This document shows, piece by piece, positions 42,366 to 51,227 of a DNA stretch of 64,000 nt; positions within the stretch are counted from its first letter, which is position 1, and each line of letters opens with the position of its first letter. Both the position numbers and the translations under genes were made by a program. Origin of the DNA: CAYZJV01 sp049310885. GTDB taxonomy: Bacteria > Spirochaetota > Spirochaetia > Sphaerochaetales > Sphaerochaetaceae. The stretch is from positions 806,001-870,000 of the forward strand of contig NZ_JBMDYO010000001.1 in assembly GCF_049310885.1 (NCBI RefSeq), in the 5' to 3' direction. The notes below the pieces were generated by a model. It saw nothing but the letters and a program-made list of their open reading frames with translations. It was not told the origin of the DNA and made no database searches.

Positions 42366-44159
42366 CTACATGACTCCGGTGTTCATGGAACGGAGAAACG
42401 CCTCATTATTCTTTGTTTTCTTCATTTTGTCAATGAGGAGCTCTGTCATCTCGATATCTTCCATTGGATTGATGGCATTCCGAAGCGCCCAGATCTTTGC
42501 TGTTTCTTCCTGAGAGAGCAAAAGATCCTCACGTCGTGTTCCCGACTTCTTAATATTTATAGCGGGATACAATCGGCGCTCAGCCATACGTCTATCAAGA
42601 ACTATCTCATTGTTTCCTGTTCCTTTGAACTCTTCGAATATGACTTCATCCATGCGAGAGCCGGTCTCAATCAAGGCAGAGGCAATGATCGTAAGACTTC
42701 CACCATGTTCAATATTTCGTGCTGCTCCAAGGAATCGTTTTGGTTTATGGAGTGCATTGGAATCCACACCACCGGAAAGAATTTTTCCCGAGGCTGGAAC
42801 AGTCTGGTTATAAGCACGGGCTAATCGTGTAATATTGTCCAACAATATAACCACGTCTCGTTTATGTTCGACCAAACGTTTCGCTTTTTCAATCACCATT
42901 TCAGCAACAGAGACATGACGGGAAGCCTGTTCATCGAAGGTTGATGCGATAACCTCGCCTTTTACTGTCCTTCGCATATCGGTGACCTCTTCAGGACGCT
43001 CGTCAATGAGCAGAACCATGAGGTAGACCTCCGGATGGTTGGTTGATATCGCATTTGCGATCTTCTGCATAAGAATAGTTTTTCCGGCACGAGGAGGTGC
43101 AACAATCAGGCTTCGCTGTCCTTTTCCGATTGGACAAAAGAGATTGATAATTCTTGTAGAAATATCGGATTCTTCAGACTCCAAATTCAATCGGGAATCG
43201 GGGTATAGGGGTGTCAGGGAATCGAACCCTGCTCTAGCCCGCGCAAGTTCAGGAGCTTCAAAATTTATCGACTGGACCTTGATCATCGCAAAATACCGTT
43301 CGGCATCGCGAGGAGTTCGGATTTGCCCTTCTACTGTGTCTCCAGTTTTGAGACTCAACATCTTTATCTGCGATATGGAAACGTAAATGTCTTCTGGACC
43401 ACTGAGATAATTGTTTTGGGGTGAGCGAAGGAATCCATAGCCGTCTGGAAGAACTTCCAAGGCTCCATAAGCCATGATAACACCTCCAGCTGCGGTATGA
43501 GCCTTCAGTATTTCCACAATAAGTTCCTGACGTTTCAGATCCAGTATTATTTCTTGAGAAATGCCAAATTCCAAGGCTTTTTGGCGCAATACCGGTAAGG
43601 TTGTCTTAGTCAGATCGTTAACTGTGATCCTTGGTGCATTTGGGTCTTCCACGTAGATTTCAACGGGAATATCCTCAACCTGTGAATTCGATCGGTTGTT
43701 CTGACGATTATGATTATTTTTCTGATAATTTTGCTTTTGCCGACCGTTCTGTTTCCCACCTTGATGGGGTCTAGATTGTGGTCGATTAAATTGCTGCGGT
43801 GACGAATGTCCCTGATTTTGGCTTTGGTTTTGGGGTTTCGGTTGCTGGGAAGGAGTTCTATCCTTCGGGCTCTCCTCAACCGCAGGAGGCGGAACTACAT
43901 CATTTTGTTTCTTTCTTGGTGGACGACCTCTCTTCTTAACTGGAGGTTGCCCGCCAGAATCAGTAGCACTAGTAGATTCTGATGCAGGTTCTGTGTTCGC
44001 AGGTTTTACCGATTTGATCTTAACCACCACTGGCGAAGACGCATCAGCGTTTTTTCGTCTTACGACACGCTTCGGTCCTTTCTGTGATCCAGAAGATTCC
44101 GAGTTCCCTTCTCCGGGAACTGCGAACAGTTCAGGACCATTGTCATATTCTGATGTCAT
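42366..44159 (-). CDS. rho: Transcription termination factor Rho with long N/Q-rich insert
   Basis: A protein of 597 residues from the ATG at 44159, which has GGAG 7 bp upstream; an earlier in-frame start has none. The C-terminal 400 residues are standard Rho: RNA-binding cold-shock part ('GALEVLPDGYGFLRSPQNNYLSGPEDIYVS'), Walker A 'APPRAGKTILMQ', Walker B 'VVILLDNITRLARAYN' and 'SGGVDSNALHKPKRFLGAARN'. The N-terminal 160 residues are low complexity: a basic 'KKRGRPPRKK' (75-84) and a Gln/Asn-rich stretch (about 104-160). The SAP-like Rho N-terminus starts after that. Long inserts occur in Rho of several phyla and may add RNA contacts. It follows cinA after 132 bp. Confidence 0.96.
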   Translation of the reverse strand: MTSEYDNGPELFAVPGEGNSESSGSQKGPKRVVRRKNADASSPVVVKIKSVKPANTEPASESTSATDSGGQPPVKKRGRPPRKKQNDVVPPPAVEESPKDRTPSQQPKPQNQSQNQGHSSPQQFNRPQSRPHQGGKQNGRQKQNYQKNNHNRQNNRSNSQVEDIPVEIYVEDPNAPRITVNDLTKTTLPVLRQKALEFGISQEIILDLKRQELIVEILKAHTAAGGVIMAYGALEVLPDGYGFLRSPQNNYLSGPEDIYVSISQIKMLSLKTGDTVEGQIRTPRDAERYFAMIKVQSINFEAPELARARAGFDSLTPLYPDSRLNLESEESDISTRIINLFCPIGKGQRSLIVAPPRAGKTILMQKIANAISTNHPEVYLMVLLIDERPEEVTDMRRTVKGEVIASTFDEQASRHVSVAEMVIEKAKRLVEHKRDVVILLDNITRLARAYNQTVPASGKILSGGVDSNALHKPKRFLGAARNIEHGGSLTIIASALIETGSRMDEVIFEEFKGTGNNEIVLDRRMAERRLYPAINIKKSGTRREDLLLSQEETAKIWALRNAINPMEDIEMTELLIDKMKKTKNNEAFLRSMNTGVM

Positions 44160-44291
44160 TGATAATCTCCAAAGAATCGAATCCACAGGGATACGAGCTT
44201 GTTGTTAGCTTTGTCTATTTCGTTCTTGATGTATGATTTCGCAGGAAATCTTTTCTGTTTGGGTAGGTAAAAGGCAATCCCGCGGGATACA

Positions 44292-45578
44292 TTAAATATA
44301 TTGCCACGTTCTCACGATGTCAAGCAAGTCGTCCCCTTTTGCATAAAAGTAAGCAAGCAAAATGGCTGCAACGGCAGCCCTTCTTCGTACAGAACTCCTT
44401 CCATACGAGCTGAATTGGATTTTTACTGCACGAGAAGTTCTTGTATCATTGGCAAATCCAAGCCATACCGTTCCCACAGGTTTCTCGACTGTACCACCAT
44501 CCGGACCGGCAACTCCGGAGATTGAAATAGTCAATGTCGCCTCCGAACGTTCTAACAATCCTTGAGCCATTGAGAGGACGGTCTCCTCCGATACAGCTCC
44601 GAACTTTTCGATGGTCTGCGGGGGAACTCCTAGCAATAATTCTTTAGCGCGGTTAGCATAGGATACGACAGACCCCCAGAACCAGGCAGAACTCCCAGCC
44701 TTGTCGGTCATTAATTTCCCAACTAACCCGCCCGTACAAGATTCTGCACTGGCCAATAAGCCTCTATCGTTAAGAAGTTGACCACTGAGTAAATCCATAA
44801 CTTCGATATTTCCCTTGAAGAGCAAACCGACACCCAACCGCTCTCCTATGGCTTGCGCCATCTGTTCCCGTGATTCAGAGGATCCCCCATTGAGATAGAG
44901 ACTAATACGGTATTCTTGCACACGTGTGCCCCAAAGAATGGCATCACGGGCACATTCGGCACAAATTTCCTCAAGTTTTGATTCTGGTGTGAGGAAACAC
45001 GAAAATTCATCACGACCAACCGAATTCTTTCCAATCTTATCGGCAAGAGTAGGGAGAATCCTACCATAGAACATTTCATGCATTTCCACAGGAGGTCCTG
45101 GCATGGCAAAACATAATACATCCCTCATGGTACCGTCTTTTTCTCGAACAGGAATTAGCCCAGAGAAGCCAGGAGCGGTTCCTTTGGGATTCGGAATGAC
45201 CTGAAAGCCTTGAGGAAAACAAACTTGTCGCTGGTTCGCGCCTACTATCCGATCACCAATCCTCTCATAAAGAGACTTATAGGCATCTTCATCCTGCACG
45301 AGCGGTACTTTTGCCAGATCAGCAACCACCTGACGGGTCATATCATCACTAGTTGGTCCAAGTCCTCCGGTAAGCAGGACAATTTCCGTCTCCTGAATAA
45401 TCTGTTCCAAGATGGAACCGAGTGACCCATCGTCAGGAACAATAACAATCCGGTTGACTTCATAACCGAGATTAGTAAGTTCCCTAGCCATGAGATTGCC
45501 ATGTTTGTCGCTGATGATTCCCCGTGTGATTTCAGTACCTATAATACAAAGAGAGACTGTCGCATGTCCGTTAGCCAT
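44292..45578 (-). CDS. cinA: CinA-family protein (NMN deamidase domain)
   Basis: A protein of 428 residues from the ATG at 45578, with AAAGGA upstream; the longer frame starts inside lnt without a ribosome site. The N-terminal molybdopterin-binding-like domain has 'IIGTEITRGIISDKHGNLMARELTNLGYEV' and 'VLLTGGLGPTSDDMTRQ'. The C-terminal CinA domain has 'LASAESCTGGLVGKLMTDKAGSSAWF' and 'SISGVAGPDGGTVEKPVGTVWLG'. The latter is the pyridine nucleotide salvage (NMN deamidase) part. The start overlaps the lnt stop by 8 bp. Confidence 0.94.
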   Translation of the reverse strand: MANGHATVSLCIIGTEITRGIISDKHGNLMARELTNLGYEVNRIVIVPDDGSLGSILEQIIQETEIVLLTGGLGPTSDDMTRQVVADLAKVPLVQDEDAYKSLYERIGDRIVGANQRQVCFPQGFQVIPNPKGTAPGFSGLIPVREKDGTMRDVLCFAMPGPPVEMHEMFYGRILPTLADKIGKNSVGRDEFSCFLTPESKLEEICAECARDAILWGTRVQEYRISLYLNGGSSESREQMAQAIGERLGVGLLFKGNIEVMDLLSGQLLNDRGLLASAESCTGGLVGKLMTDKAGSSAWFWGSVVSYANRAKELLLGVPPQTIEKFGAVSEETVLSMAQGLLERSEATLTISISGVAGPDGGTVEKPVGTVWLGFANDTRTSRAVKIQFSSYGRSSVRRRAAVAAILLAYFYAKGDDLLDIVRTWQYI

Positions 45579-47220
45579 TTTGCCGTTCCTTTCTCCAACG
45601 AATGATACGAGACACCGCCCCAAAGGCAAGCAATCCGATAGAAAGGTAGATAGCTATGTATGCGAGTATATCGACATAGCGAGTATAAATTGTGTGTCCA
45701 GATCCAGAATGAACAGGAACATCATAGATATGCCACCCACGGGTGAAAGGTTCCATCGGATCCACAACCTCTCCCGTAGGAAGAATTACAGCCGTGATAC
45801 CGGAGTTGGTTCCACGGACAGTAGAACGCCTATTCTCAATCGATCGGAAAACAGCCAATGCAAGATGCTGCATCTCTGCAGACACGGCACCCGACCAACT
45901 ATCGTTGGTCATATTTACGATAACATCGGCTCCATTTCGGACAAATCCTGCAGAGAGATACCCGAATACATCTTCAAAACAAATTGGCGTTGAAAATTTT
46001 ACACCCTCATCGGTTTCGAAGACAACTGGATCATACCCTTTCTCCCACCAATTGTAATCATTCGCAAGAAGCAAGTTATACAACCATGGCAGCTCTTTTT
46101 CATAGGGAAAATGTTCAGTGAACGGTACAAGATGCTGCTTGCGATAGGTGTTCTTTATCTCACCACCTTCGAACATAATCACAGTATTGTAGTCCTTTCG
46201 GTTCCATGTTCCATCAGGTTTGAGTGGTGAGGCATCGGGATCATCCAATACACCCTCGGGATTACCGGTAAGTAATGGGACAGGCAACGATTTACCAAAA
46301 GCTACGAATTCATCGACTAGGTCAGCAGTAGCTTCGTCAGTCTTATAGGTAGTATGCCAATAGACAGAGGGCACGAATGCAGTTTCCGACCATAGGATCA
46401 TGTCTGGATCTTCCTGTAAAGCTTGTAAGCTCATGGTACGAAGATTATTGAAATTCCGTTTATAGGTTGTATACCCACCTTTCCATGAATCAGCACTATG
46501 TTGGATGGTAGCAACTCGCCACGTAAGTTCAGGTTCATTTGAATTCCAATTCGACATACTGATAAATCCATACGAAAGGACCAACACGATGATCACACCA
46601 TAAGTAGCAACCAGGGGCAAATAATTTTTTAGAAATGTTCCGAATGATTGGCGGACAGCGGTAAATTGGTCGGCGACATACCGTCCTAGAAACGATTGGG
46701 GCAATATCATGATGAATGTAATTACCCAGATTCCAGAAAATTCTGCTATCTGAATGAAAGGCAGGTAGAGGTATGCTGCTGAACTGATCGTCCCATAGGG
46801 ATATCCTGCAAACCAGGTCTGACTAAGATAGGAATAAGCAACCCAGATGATCGCTTGTACAAGAAAACCATACCGCTTGAACCAACGATCAGCAGCTTTA
46901 AGTGCTGGAAACAGCATCACCATCTCCCCACCCTTAATTATGGGGACCAGCAAGATTGCGAGTGGATGGAAAGTGGTGAGCCAATAATTGAAACAAGTAT
47001 AAAAGGCGAACCCGAAAATGAACCCGTAGAAAGGAATGGCTCTCCAAGTAGTCTGGCGGATAACCGCAAAAAGGGGTATCAGTGCAAAAAATGCAATCGC
47101 ACCGAAACCCTTTTCAGACAGGAAGCCAGGGAAAGCAAAAGAATAGACTACTGATATTGCTATCAGTATCAAGATTTCGAGGCCATAGGTTCCAAAGCCT
47201 CTTTTTCTATTTACATCCAC
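45571..47220 (-). CDS. lnt: Apolipoprotein N-acyltransferase
   Basis: A 549-residue inner-membrane enzyme that adds the third acyl chain to lipoproteins. About seven N-terminal membrane helices are followed by a periplasmic nitrilase-like domain with the catalytic Glu in 'MILWSETAFVPS', a Lys in the 'YRKQHLVPFTEHFPYEKELPW' region and the Cys in 'TPICFEDVFGYLS'. A last helix anchors the C-terminus. The start is a GTG at 47220 with a weak ribosome site. It is 12 bp downstream of the HU gene. Lipoproteins such as the one encoded at 7082-8242 would be substrates. Confidence 0.94.
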   Translation of the reverse strand: MDVNRKRGFGTYGLEILILIAISVVYSFAFPGFLSEKGFGAIAFFALIPLFAVIRQTTWRAIPFYGFIFGFAFYTCFNYWLTTFHPLAILLVPIIKGGEMVMLFPALKAADRWFKRYGFLVQAIIWVAYSYLSQTWFAGYPYGTISSAAYLYLPFIQIAEFSGIWVITFIMILPQSFLGRYVADQFTAVRQSFGTFLKNYLPLVATYGVIIVLVLSYGFISMSNWNSNEPELTWRVATIQHSADSWKGGYTTYKRNFNNLRTMSLQALQEDPDMILWSETAFVPSVYWHTTYKTDEATADLVDEFVAFGKSLPVPLLTGNPEGVLDDPDASPLKPDGTWNRKDYNTVIMFEGGEIKNTYRKQHLVPFTEHFPYEKELPWLYNLLLANDYNWWEKGYDPVVFETDEGVKFSTPICFEDVFGYLSAGFVRNGADVIVNMTNDSWSGAVSAEMQHLALAVFRSIENRRSTVRGTNSGITAVILPTGEVVDPMEPFTRGWHIYDVPVHSGSGHTIYTRYVDILAYIAIYLSIGLLAFGAVSRIIRWRKERQNG

Positions 47221-47232
47221 AGGTATCCGAAA

Positions 47233-47547
47233 TTATTTTTCTTCGCCTTGGCGAAGCTTCCAGACAAAGTCCTTCAACTCTTTTCCAGGCCTGAAGATTG
47301 CAACGCCATGAGTGTCCACGGCAACAAGCTCTCCAGTCTTGGGATTGCGAGCCCGATCACGACCTTTCCTCGTGCGGACTTCAAAAGTACCGAATCCACG
47401 AAGCTCAATAACACGGTCTTCTTCCAAACCACGTTTGACTTCTTCGAAAAATTCATCAATCACACTGTGTACATCGGGACGGTTGAGACCAAGCTTGGTC
47501 TGGATATTCTCGATAATTTCAGCCTTTGTCAATTTATTGTTTGCCAT
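47233..47547 (-). CDS. HU-family histone-like DNA-binding protein
   Basis: A 104-residue protein with the full HU/IHF fold: 'LTKAEIIENIQTKLGL', 'ELRGFGTFEVRTRKGRDRARNPKTGE' (the DNA-binding arm with R-x-x-R-N-P) and 'VAIFRPGKELKD'. A strong AGGAG site precedes the ATG. It lies 38 bp after the S20 gene, and both probably share a promoter. Confidence 0.96.
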   Translation of the reverse strand: MANNKLTKAEIIENIQTKLGLNRPDVHSVIDEFFEEVKRGLEEDRVIELRGFGTFEVRTRKGRDRARNPKTGELVAVDTHGVAIFRPGKELKDFVWKLRQGEEK

Positions 47548-47585
47548 GGACCTTCTCCTTATAGAATAAACAGTTGACGAGGATG

Positions 47586-47858
47586 CTACTCCGCTTTATT
47601 CAAAGCGTTGTACTGTGCAGCCAGTCTGGATTTCTTTCGAGAGACGGCATTGGCATGAAAAACGCCTTTACTACCGGCAGTGTCGATCAATTTGATAGCC
47701 TTATCAAACTTCTCTTTTGCGAGATCTTTGTCTTGGGACTGAGCCGCAAGCTGGAACCCCTTGACCGCAGTACGGACTGCACTTTTCGTCTCTCTGTTCC
47801 TCAATCTTCGTTTTTGATTCTGGCGCTCTCTTTTAGCGGCCGAGCTGCTGTTGAACAC
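47586..47858 (-). CDS. rpsT: 30S ribosomal protein S20
   Basis: A protein of 90 residues from a GTG at 47858, which has GGAGG 6-7 bp upstream; a longer ATG-started frame adds eight atypical residues. The basic helical text 'SSAAKRERQNQKRRLRNRETKSAVRTAVKGF' and 'IDTAGSKGVFHANAVSRKKSRLAAQYNAL' is typical S20. A GTG start is unusual for a ribosomal protein and may limit translation; in E. coli S20 starts with UUG and is autoregulated. Confidence 0.95.
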   Translation of the reverse strand: MFNSSSAAKRERQNQKRRLRNRETKSAVRTAVKGFQLAAQSQDKDLAKEKFDKAIKLIDTAGSKGVFHANAVSRKKSRLAAQYNALNKAE

Positions 47859-47974
47859 GTAATACCTCCAAAGGTTTCTCAATTATATAAGTTCAAGGGA
47901 ATTATTTGTATCTCTGAACCAACGGATACACAAAATACCATACTCCGTAAAATCGGTCAATACAATAGTTTGTA

Positions 47975-49156
47975 TCAATTCGAGAGAAATTCGTCTAGAT
48001 AGTCGCGGTCTACTTCCCACCTAGAGTGCTCATTATTGAAATTTACCGCTGAAAAAGGAATGGTCAAATGCCGACCCTCTGGTCCGATAAGTGAAATCTT
48101 GCGTGAAAGTAGATTAACTTCAGTAATTTTCATCAGTTCATGCTGAATTTTGAGCCGACTACCCTCCTGTGGAAGATTGCGCTTCTCCTCAACATAGAAA
48201 TCATATTCATAGGAAAGACAGCAAAGTAAGCGTCCACAAGGGCCCGATATTTTTGTCGAATTCAATGAAAGATTCTGCTCTTTCGCCATCTTGATCGAAA
48301 CAGGATTGAGTTTGTCGGTAATTGCATGACAACAGAAATCCCTACCACATACCGCTAAGCCTCCAAGCACTCTGGATTCATCGCGCACTCCGATTTGCCT
48401 CAATTCTATCCTGATGCGGAAAACAGAAACTAAATCCTTAACCAAATCACGGAAATCGACACGGTTCGCTGCTGTGAAGAAGAAAATGACTTTTGGTTCA
48501 CCAAACAAATAATGAGCTGATACCAATTTCATGTCGAGCCCATGAGAAAGGACTTTCTCTCTGCAAAGGACTAAGGCCTCATCCTCCATTTTGTTAAGCT
48601 CAAGATAACGACTGTAGTCATCCTTTGTTGCCAAACGTTCAATCCAATCTACATCTCCTGTTATCTTGACTGGCTTCTCACTCCAACTCTGTACTTTGGT
48701 ATTGTTACAATCTGAACAGGAAGCACAGGGACTCGGCTTTGGGTTATCCGGGATATCGATTGGAATAGATTGATCCTGCTCCTCCAACCGCTGTTCTACC
48801 GGATGTGTTTCGACAACACCCTCAGGATCTGCCGATGCGGCAAGATCGGCATCTAATGGAAAGGTTTCGTCAAAAGAGTCCCCATGGAGACAAGCACCTT
48901 GAACCTCAGTGGAACCGGGTTCATATTGCCCCATATCCATTGCGGAACCTACCACCATCCCATAATCTAGCCCATATCTCGACGGAGCTATGACATGTGC
49001 GCCCCGTTCGAGTTTCTCTTCGGAGGCACAAACGGTCAACTCGTTTGACGATGGATTTTTAATCAAATATATGAATCCATATTCGGGCCTCTGGGTTTGC
49101 TGCTTCTGTTGTGCATCCCCATGACGGTCACCATGGTATTTTTTATCTTTTTTCAT
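47975..49156 (-). CDS. PSP1-domain protein (RicT/YaaT-like) with cysteine-bearing insert
   Basis: A 393-residue protein. The N-terminal strand region (25-75) and the C-terminal PSP1 core (about 185-330) are typical, with the paired motifs 'LAVCGRDFCCHAI' (C270, C275, C276) and 'ISGPCGRLLCCLSYE' (C307, C312, C313). Between them is an acidic insert of about 85 residues that carries C144-x2-C147-x2-C150. B. subtilis RicT takes part in an Fe-S-containing complex that affects RNA processing, so the extra cysteines may add metal ligands. It is the first gene of a minus-strand series leading to S20 and HU. Confidence 0.88.
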   Translation of the reverse strand: MKKDKKYHGDRHGDAQQKQQTQRPEYGFIYLIKNPSSNELTVCASEEKLERGAHVIAPSRYGLDYGMVVGSAMDMGQYEPGSTEVQGACLHGDSFDETFPLDADLAASADPEGVVETHPVEQRLEEQDQSIPIDIPDNPKPSPCASCSDCNNTKVQSWSEKPVKITGDVDWIERLATKDDYSRYLELNKMEDEALVLCREKVLSHGLDMKLVSAHYLFGEPKVIFFFTAANRVDFRDLVKDLVSVFRIRIELRQIGVRDESRVLGGLAVCGRDFCCHAITDKLNPVSIKMAKEQNLSLNSTKISGPCGRLLCCLSYEYDFYVEEKRNLPQEGSRLKIQHELMKITEVNLLSRKISLIGPEGRHLTIPFSAVNFNNEHSRWEVDRDYLDEFLSN

Positions 49157-49209
49157 GAATATCCTTATTTTCTTAAGCAGGAATACATTACATCCTGCAA
49201 GATTAACCT

Positions 49210-49238
49210 ACGCTATCATGAAGGGCTAAAATTGTCAA
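49210..49238 (-). promoter_or_regulatory. Predicted promoter of the PSP1-protein gene
   Basis: On the minus strand TTGACA (49238-49233), a 17-nt spacer and the weak TAGCGT (49215-49210). It is back to back with the promoter at 49252-49280. Confidence 0.4.
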
Positions 49239-49251
49239 ATATAAATCCTCC

Positions 49252-49280
49252 TTGACGGCGACATTGGTTCATGCTATCTT
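49252..49280 (+). promoter_or_regulatory. Predicted promoter of the tatD-dus-purD run
   Basis: TTGACG at 49252-49257, a 17-nt spacer and TATCTT at 49275-49280, 50 bp before the ATG at 49330. Confidence 0.55.
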
Positions 49281-49329
49281 CATGTAAAGTCTATTGAAGA
49301 CATAATTCTTATCAACATCAGGAAAAACC

Positions 49330-50109
49330 ATGCAATTATTTGATACTCATGCCCATATCGGCCTGATACATGAAGACCAGATGGAGCAATTGCTCATCAT
49401 ACAACTCGCGAAACGAAAGTCGGTTTCCCATATCGTCAGCATCTGCAACAGTTTGCATGACTTTGAACAGGTATATGAAAACCTGCGTACAGCTACAGGA
49501 GTTTTCCATGCGGTTGGCGTATCTCCATCAGAAGTCACAAACCCTGGAATGAATTGGGAACACAAATTACAAACCTTTGCAAAACTTGACCGTGTTGTCG
49601 CAATCGGTGAAATCGGTTTGGACTATTATAGGAATTTTGGTGACAAGAATTCCCAAGTTGAACTGTTCATTCGCCAACTCGATATTGCCAGGAGCCTTCA
49701 AATGCCGGTAATTATCCATAACAGGGAGGCGGGCAGAGATATCCTAGATATCTTAAAAACACGGTTAGGCGAACAAGGTGGTATCTTCCATTGCTATTCC
49801 GAGGATTGGTTCTATGCTAGTGAGGCTTTGGATCTCCCTATGTTCTTCTCCTTTGCTGGAAATATTACCTATAAGAATGTACGGCACTTACATGAGACGA
49901 TAGCAAATCTTCCTTTGGATAGAATTCTGATTGAGTCGGAAAGTCCATTCATGGTCCCCTCTGCTTACAAGGGCAAGAGAAATAAACCGGCGTATCTGGT
50001 CGAGACAGCCCAGGCAATAGCCCAGATAAAGCAGCTGTCACTGGAAGAAACAGCCCAGGCTCTATACGAGAATAGCCTAAGGGCTTTCCATCTTCCTGCA
50101 GACGTATAA
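49330..50109 (+). CDS. TatD-family metal-dependent deoxyribonuclease
   Basis: A 259-residue TIM-barrel hydrolase. The metal ligands appear in order: 'FDTHAHIG', the Glu in 'VAIGEIGLDYYRN', His in 'VIIHNREAGRD', His in 'GIFHCYSED' and the acidic end 'ILIESESPFMVP'. In most family members the last motif reads E-T-D; here it is E-S-E, which keeps an acidic ligand. Family roles include 3'-5' exonuclease and D-aminoacyl-tRNA deacylase activity. The dus gene follows after 8 bp. Confidence 0.92.
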   Translation: MQLFDTHAHIGLIHEDQMEQLLIIQLAKRKSVSHIVSICNSLHDFEQVYENLRTATGVFHAVGVSPSEVTNPGMNWEHKLQTFAKLDRVVAIGEIGLDYYRNFGDKNSQVELFIRQLDIARSLQMPVIIHNREAGRDILDILKTRLGEQGGIFHCYSEDWFYASEALDLPMFFSFAGNITYKNVRHLHETIANLPLDRILIESESPFMVPSAYKGKRNKPAYLVETAQAIAQIKQLSLEETAQALYENSLRAFHLPADV

Positions 50110-50117
50110 CGGAACAT

Positions 50118-51146
50118 ATGGCACACGGAAAAACTAACGTAACTCTCTATCATCCCGTCAATATTGGAAACATCACGATTGACGGGAATCTATTTCTTGC
50201 CCCTCTAGCCGGTTATACCGATAGAGCTTTTCGATCTGTCTGTATCGAGCATGGGGCTTCGTTCACCTATACTGAAATGGTAAGTGCCGAAGGCTTGGCG
50301 CGCGGTAGCGAGCATACCGAAAAACTCCTAACGAGAGCTGAGAACGAACCTTTACTGGGTGTCCAAATTTTCATGGATGAAGCCTCGGTAGCCCAGAGGA
50401 GCATTGAGAGACTGCAACTTTCCAACCCAACGGTGGTTGATATTAATTGTGGTTGCCCTGTCCCCAAAGTCGTTAAAATTGGAGCAGGCTCAGCCCTGTT
50501 GAGAGAACCACAAAAAATCCATGATATTGTCGCTATACTTAAAAAATCTATGAACGTCCCAGTCTCTGTAAAGATCAGACTTGGATGGGATGTACAAACC
50601 ATCAATTATTGGGAAACTACCGATGCAGCACTCTCCGCAGGAGCCGATATGATAACCATGCATGCTAGAACAAGAGCGATGGGTTATTCCGGTACTGCAG
50701 ATTGGGAAGCTTTGGCAGATCTAAAGAGCTTTGTCACAAAAAGAAACCCGCAGGTGCCGGTATTTGGATCTGGGGATTTGTTTACTCCACTTGCCGCCAA
50801 AAATCTTCTGGAACAGACACATATTGATGGAGTCATGTTTGCGAGAGGGGCTCTGGGAAATCCTTTCATCTTCACCGATACCTATAACCTTCTCATACAT
50901 GGGGAGGATGCTCCATTCCACCAAGTCGAAGAACGGGTTTCAGTTCTACTTCGCCAACTGGATCGTATGGGAAAAGATGTTGGAGAGAGACTAGCGTGCC
51001 GGGAAATGCGTAAGCATGCCGCCGCATATCTAAAGGGAATTCCTCATGCATCCAAGGCAAAGCAAGCCTTAGTCACTTCCAGTTCTTTCTCCGATTATGA
51101 AGAGGTCTGCAAGGAACTCGTTGAAGAATCACGGAATGCTTGGTGA
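50118..51146 (+). CDS. dus: tRNA-dihydrouridine synthase
   Basis: A 342-residue flavoenzyme. The FMN barrel motifs are 'LFLAPLAGYTDRAFR', 'TEMVSAEGLA', 'VDINCGCPVPKVVKIGAGSALL' (with the catalytic Cys), 'VSVKIRLGWD', 'MITMHARTRAMGYSG' and 'FGSGDLFTP'. The pattern is closest to the DusB branch. It reduces uridines in tRNA D-loops with NADPH. It lies 8 bp after tatD. Confidence 0.93.
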   Translation: MAHGKTNVTLYHPVNIGNITIDGNLFLAPLAGYTDRAFRSVCIEHGASFTYTEMVSAEGLARGSEHTEKLLTRAENEPLLGVQIFMDEASVAQRSIERLQLSNPTVVDINCGCPVPKVVKIGAGSALLREPQKIHDIVAILKKSMNVPVSVKIRLGWDVQTINYWETTDAALSAGADMITMHARTRAMGYSGTADWEALADLKSFVTKRNPQVPVFGSGDLFTPLAAKNLLEQTHIDGVMFARGALGNPFIFTDTYNLLIHGEDAPFHQVEERVSVLLRQLDRMGKDVGERLACREMRKHAAAYLKGIPHASKAKQALVTSSSFSDYEEVCKELVEESRNAW

Positions 51147-51227
51147 ATCGCTGAGAGTTGACCTTATCAATCGTTACATGGTAGTTTTCATGGAGTCCCG
51201 TTACCACTTATGGGGGAAGGAGAAGAC

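Noticed and set aside
43213..43232. A tRNA T-arm lookalike on the minus strand (GGGTTCGATTCCC within a stem)
   Set aside because: It lies inside rho in perfect frame with conserved Rho residues, and no acceptor or anticodon stem can be drawn around it.
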